In this document: in pieces, positions 60,104-64,000 of the stretch
How positions within the stretch are numbered: the stretch's first letter is position 1
Layout: every line of letters begins with the position of its first letter
NCBI GenBank assembly: GCA_034638255.1
Contig: JAWPGT010000006.1
Coordinates: 1,019,513-1,083,512 of the forward strand
Reading direction: 5' to 3'
Length of the DNA: 64,000 nucleotides
DNA from: Coprinus comatus
Taxonomy: Eukaryota; Basidiomycota; Agaricomycetes; Agaricales; Agaricaceae
Program-made: the position numbers and the translations under genes
The notes under the pieces: generated by a model
The model's database searches: none
What the model was told of the DNA's origin: nothing
Seen by the model: only the letters and a program-made list of their open reading frames with translations

Positions 60104-62497
60104 GATAGTCGAAAACAAGAGTTTAATTCCGAATTATTATTCGAGGTTTCATCTCGTATACTCCGCACGTGGCTTATGTAAGTATGGGGAAATGACCTAA
60201 AATGACCTTCGTCTCCCGCTAAAAATAATTCATGCGATTACTTTAATCCGAATTCACAATCCGGACCAACGAGGTTGTCGGCACAAGGACATAATGCTGC
60301 AGGAGAGTTGATAACAGCGAAGCCTTCATGATCCTTCTAGCGCCTCGAGGGAATATGACCATATAAATTGAAGTCAAACCAAGCTCCGGAATGAAAAAGG
60401 TACCAGTACATTGAACGTTGGCCACTTGTTCGAATTTCGTATAGACTTATCGTTACTTCTTACTACACTATCTTTCTAGATAGTGTCTATCCATAATAAA
60501 TAAATAAAGGAAACACGAGGATGGATGGCATTGTTATGATGTTATCAACGTCTTTTCGAGAGATCGTGACGGATGACATTACTTAACTTGCACTAAAGTC
60601 TTTTCGGTTTGCCTCGTGTATATGGTAACATTGGTAAGCACACTGCACCGTAGACTTTCCGTCCCCTTTGGTGGATGTAAATATTTTAAAAACCCTCGGA
60701 GAAGCAAAATGGCTGTCCTCATTTCAAACGAGGAACATACTATTATGCGTTCGCATATATAATAGCCGTGAATTCCCATATACAATGAACTACGATCATA
60801 ACGCAATCATCACAAGTCCTTCAGTTTATTCTGGGTCACGATGCAAAGTAGAGTCTGCAGTGCCTCGGGCTTCCAAACCCATCGTTAGAAGACTCTTAAG
60901 CTCTTGGAGAAAAACGTAATATCCAACCTCAATTCAATGCCACACACCCATATCGGTCAATTACCGCACTAAGTTAGCATTGTGATAGTTTCACCAAGCT
61001 TTCCGGGTACTAAGATAAAAAAACGACAGAATCACTCAGAATTCTCGTCTTCTTGGCGTTTTACATTGTTTTAAAACCTATGTGAACCAGTCTACTAATC
61101 CGCTAGTTTGACTTTTAGTCCACAGAACCAATGCTCATGCTGTACTGAAGACGCGGAGATAGAAGAAATACTACTCACGGTCCGTGCCCTTCAAGTCATG
61201 AGATACTTCCTCCGGCGGAAATCGATCTGGCTATTTTTGGAGCTACATGATAGGTTTGATGTGGTGATGCATAACTTATTGGTGGCAGGCTTCTTCTGTT
61301 CCTAGTAAGTCCCGATTCCTGACCTTAGAGGAACCATCACCAAAAAAAAATTAAAATCAACAGATAAAAACGCCGTGGAAGCTGTCTATCTTTTGAATGG
61401 TGCTAGAGGAAGTTTAGAACGGCTGATGGTTGTCAAATGATTGGGTTGAGATTTGTTTTCAGTATGGTTTACTACACTGAAAGGGTCGTGAATTTTTCCC
61501 TTTGTACGACTGACGACCGTGAGTTACACCCAAGGTATATATCCAAAATTGGTTATATTTCTTTTAAAATCTCCACCACACATCACCTTATTCATCTCAA
61601 ATACAGGTTTGCTAAGGGATGCGGTATGGAATACATATTTGGTTCTGAACCATGTCATTTCACGGTACTTATTGAACCTGCAACAGGACTGATTTTTATC
61701 TGTTTCATGTTTGACATTTCAGAATTTTAACTCTATCGGACACCAAGCTTGTCCGAGTTGTTTTGGCATACTGGGTGGGTGCAAGGGACGAGTGATGGTG
61801 GCAGTTTTAAAGCTCCAAAGCCTCGCAAGGCCTGGTCCGATTATAAGTACGACGTTTGTCATCGGATATGGTAATAAAACCGACTTCAAAAATCAACCTA
61901 GGCAACTGTTCAACAGGAATATTTACCTTTTGGAGACATATGTTAGTTATCGCTGTGGATACTGCTACATGTTAAATGTCAAAATAAAAAGATTTGATGA
62001 TAGATCGATGGAATAAAACTTCGAGACCACACTCGATAAACCGGTTACGTTGGTTGGGTTCTGCCAAGAGATATGCCGGCACCCAAAAATATATGCGCCC
62101 CTCCATAAGATTGGATAAGGAGAAGCACATGTTCACATGTAGCGTGTATTTATGAACAATTTACCGGGTAAAGACTATTGAACACCCTTTAATTTCCAGA
62201 GAGAAGTGTAACGTCAGTATGAGAAACAGAAGGTACTTCTGAACAGTACTCACAACAACCAGAGTACCCTAGATGGAGGCAAAGGTAGGGTTGCAGATCC
62301 TTGGCATTGACAGGCTCCCATGGATGGGCAGGTGAGCATGATCTTGATCTATTTTTAGTATGGATTCTTTCTTCGGTTAGTTACCCACGTATGTCGAGCG
62401 TCCCATCCTTAAAGAAAGCCTTGTGCCTTCTCGGCTCGATGGGTCCCAACTGTTTTTCATCTCCTTCTTTCCCCGACGACAAACAGTACCACGAAGG
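60104..62497. other. Intergenic region, no recognised gene
   Basis: Short ORFs (61108-61305, 61437-61730, 61711-62016) have no recognisable family or consistent introns. A small inverted pair, tctttctagata/tatc-type, lies near 60470. The stretch probably contains promoters of the flanking divergent genes. Confidence 0.4.
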
Positions 62498-63950
62498 ATG
62501 CTACAAGACGAAGGTAGCAAGAACGGCAGTTCTGTCGATGTCAGTGCTCTCGATAAAGATGCCGCACTCCTTGCTCGGTTGGGATACAAGCAAGGTTGGT
62601 TGTTCTGTTGTGCAAGTGCTCAATATCTTCTGACTGGTGCCTGAATAGAGTTTCGAAGGAACTTCAGTCCAATAGAAGTCTTTGGGATTGGCTTTTCTAT
62701 CATTGGCCTTGTGCCTTCGCTGGCGTACGTTCTTCCTCCATTCGTACCCCTCCGAGTGATCCTGATAACGCAATCCGAACAGCTCTGTGCTCGTATTTGC
62801 CATTCCCTATGGAGGTGCTTCAGCCATGGTCTGGGGTGTATGTATTCTACACCATCGTATAACCCCTCAGTTCTAACTCGGAGTTCTTGACAGTGGCTTA
62901 TTTGTGGTGTACTCCTCACTTCTATCAGTCTTGCTATGGCAGAGCTGGGCTCAGCAGCTCCTACCTCAGGAGGCCTCTATTATTGGACTTTTATGTTTTC
63001 TTCTCCAAAATGGCGTTGTTACCTCTCTTGGATCGTTGGTTGTAAGTCTCCTCCACTATGTTTTCGTGTTTGTTTTCCTGTATGCCAAATATCCGTTATC
63101 GGGAAATTACCTGGCTCTTACTTCCTCTCTTCCTCCATGCTACACCACATTTGGAAATTACTCTTTCGGAAATCGGCATTAAGTAGGAAAAACTAACATC
63201 ATAAATCCATAGATTCTAATTCTGTTGGAAACATTGCTAGTGTGGCCTCGGTAGATTGGGGATGTGCAGTCCAAATTATGGCCGCAGCTAGTATTGGCTC
63301 AGGGTTGCAATTTACTGCTACAACTGGTCAGACTTAGTACGTTCTCTACGTTCTCTCTCCTATCTAAACTACGTACTGAATGTTATAATGTTATACAGTG
63401 CTCTATACATTGCACTCTTGATTTGCCATGGTATCATCTCCAGTTTGAACCCTGTTATCATCGCAAGGCTTCAAACACCCTACATTGTTCTCAATATTTT
63501 GTAAGTTTTATTTTTGAATCCAGTTGATCAACTGATTAATGTGATGTGATGCGGCATTTAGATTAATTTTAGGTATCATAATCGGTCTTCCAATCGCGAC
63601 TCCTGATGAATTCAGAAATGATGCAAAATATGCCTTTGGAGATTTCACCAACCGTACGTGGTCTTTCGTTCTCTTAGGATTACTTCAAATCATAGACGCT
63701 AAACTTCAAACAAATTATAGTCACGAGCTGGAACAATGGATGGGCTTATATTCTTAGTTTCCTTTCTCCACTATGGGCCATTGGTATGTTAATTTTAACG
63801 CATATATGTGGTTTATCCTGAAGCTTATGTGAATGCGCGCAGGTGCTTTCGATTCAACTGTACATATCAGTGAAGAAGCTACTAATGCCAATGTCGTTAT
63901 CCCATTCGCTATTATAATTGCTTGTGTTTCAAGCGTTGTTCTGGGTTGGG
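62498..63950 (+). CDS. APC-family amine/amino-acid permease, 5' part
   Basis: Exons join in phase: 62498-62594, 62649-62724, 62783-62837, 62895-63041, 63213-63336, 63399-63500, 63562-63653, 63721-63783 and 63843-63950. The gene continues past the window. A short hydrophilic N-terminus (DAALLARLGYKQEFRRNFSPIE) leads to the first membrane helix (VFGIGFSIIGLVPSLA), then the family signature SLAMAELGSAAPTSGGLYYW, and five or more further helices (VDWGCAVQIMAAASIG, YIVLNILLILGIIIGLPIA, WNNGWAYILSFLSPLWAI). These features fit the fungal GABA/choline permease branch of the APC superfamily, proton-coupled importers in the plasma or vacuolar membrane. The exact substrate cannot be read. Introns of 50-60 bp, plus one of 171 bp, suit a basidiomycete. 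Confidence 0.9.
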
Positions 63951-64000
63951 GTGAGTCTGTTTTGGTATCACCCTCTCATGTTGCGGAGGTTGACTAATTG

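Noticed and set aside
60668..62016. Short plus-strand ORFs between the PH-domain gene and the permease
   Set aside because: No recognisable family and no consistent splice sites; not reported as genes.

Overview
The window is nuclear DNA of a basidiomycete fungus, most likely an agaricomycete. The evidence is genes with many 50-60 bp GT-AG introns, KDZ-type transposases, a fungal TET/JBP-like 2-oxoglutarate oxygenase, chromodomain gypsy elements, and ordinary fungal housekeeping genes (PP1 phosphatase, PH-domain protein, amine/amino-acid permease, HET-like protein). There is no bacterial-style gene organisation. Species cannot be named from the sequence alone.

Positions 1 to about 46.8 kb are a transposon graveyard. 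1-4.1 kb holds hairpin repeats, a ~33 bp minisatellite and short unrecognised ORFs. 4.17-8.6 kb holds an RRM exon pair, a TET/JBP-like dioxygenase gene with its catalytic residues intact, and an unrecognised eight-exon companion gene, followed by a palindrome-rich repeat. 9.0-10.3 kb is the 3' end of a copia element split by a solo LTR. 10.3-13.1 kb carries two decayed unknown genes on opposite strands. A KDZ transposase starts at 13.56 kb and ends at 31.67 kb. Its CxC2-like exon contains a solo LTR, and one of its introns contains a 14.2 kb copia element (15325-29560, TSD ggttc), which itself contains a young 9 kb chromodomain gypsy on the minus strand (15715-24694, TSD acaat, LTRs differing at 2 of 566 positions). 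A second, different KDZ-type C-terminus follows (31.95-32.65 kb). Its terminal repeat is split by a 1.2 kb TIR element. Next come a perfect 149 bp inverted repeat beside a tRNA-like head, a second gypsy (about 34.77-42.70 kb) with two solo LTRs inside and an antisense accessory gene, a third gypsy fragment (42.70-45.46 kb), and a TIR-bounded DNA element (45.46-46.81 kb).

Positions 47.6-64 kb are host sequence: an intronless HET-like membrane protein (+), a 2.5 kb low-complexity intergenic stretch, PP1 catalytic subunit (-), a ~1550 aa PH-domain protein (-), and the start of an APC-family permease (+) that runs off the window. All of these read cleanly.

Two themes link the regions. First, nearly every premature stop in the transposons is TGA where the family expects Arg, and LTR differences are all transitions, mostly CpG to TpG/CpA. 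That points to cytosine methylation followed by deamination (or a RIP-like process) acting on transposons in a genome that also carries a transposon-associated TET/JBP-like enzyme. Second, both larger gypsy elements carry a 10-12 nt match between the predicted 5' end of their RNA and a site 2 nt past the LTR, the arrangement expected of Tf1-type self-priming.
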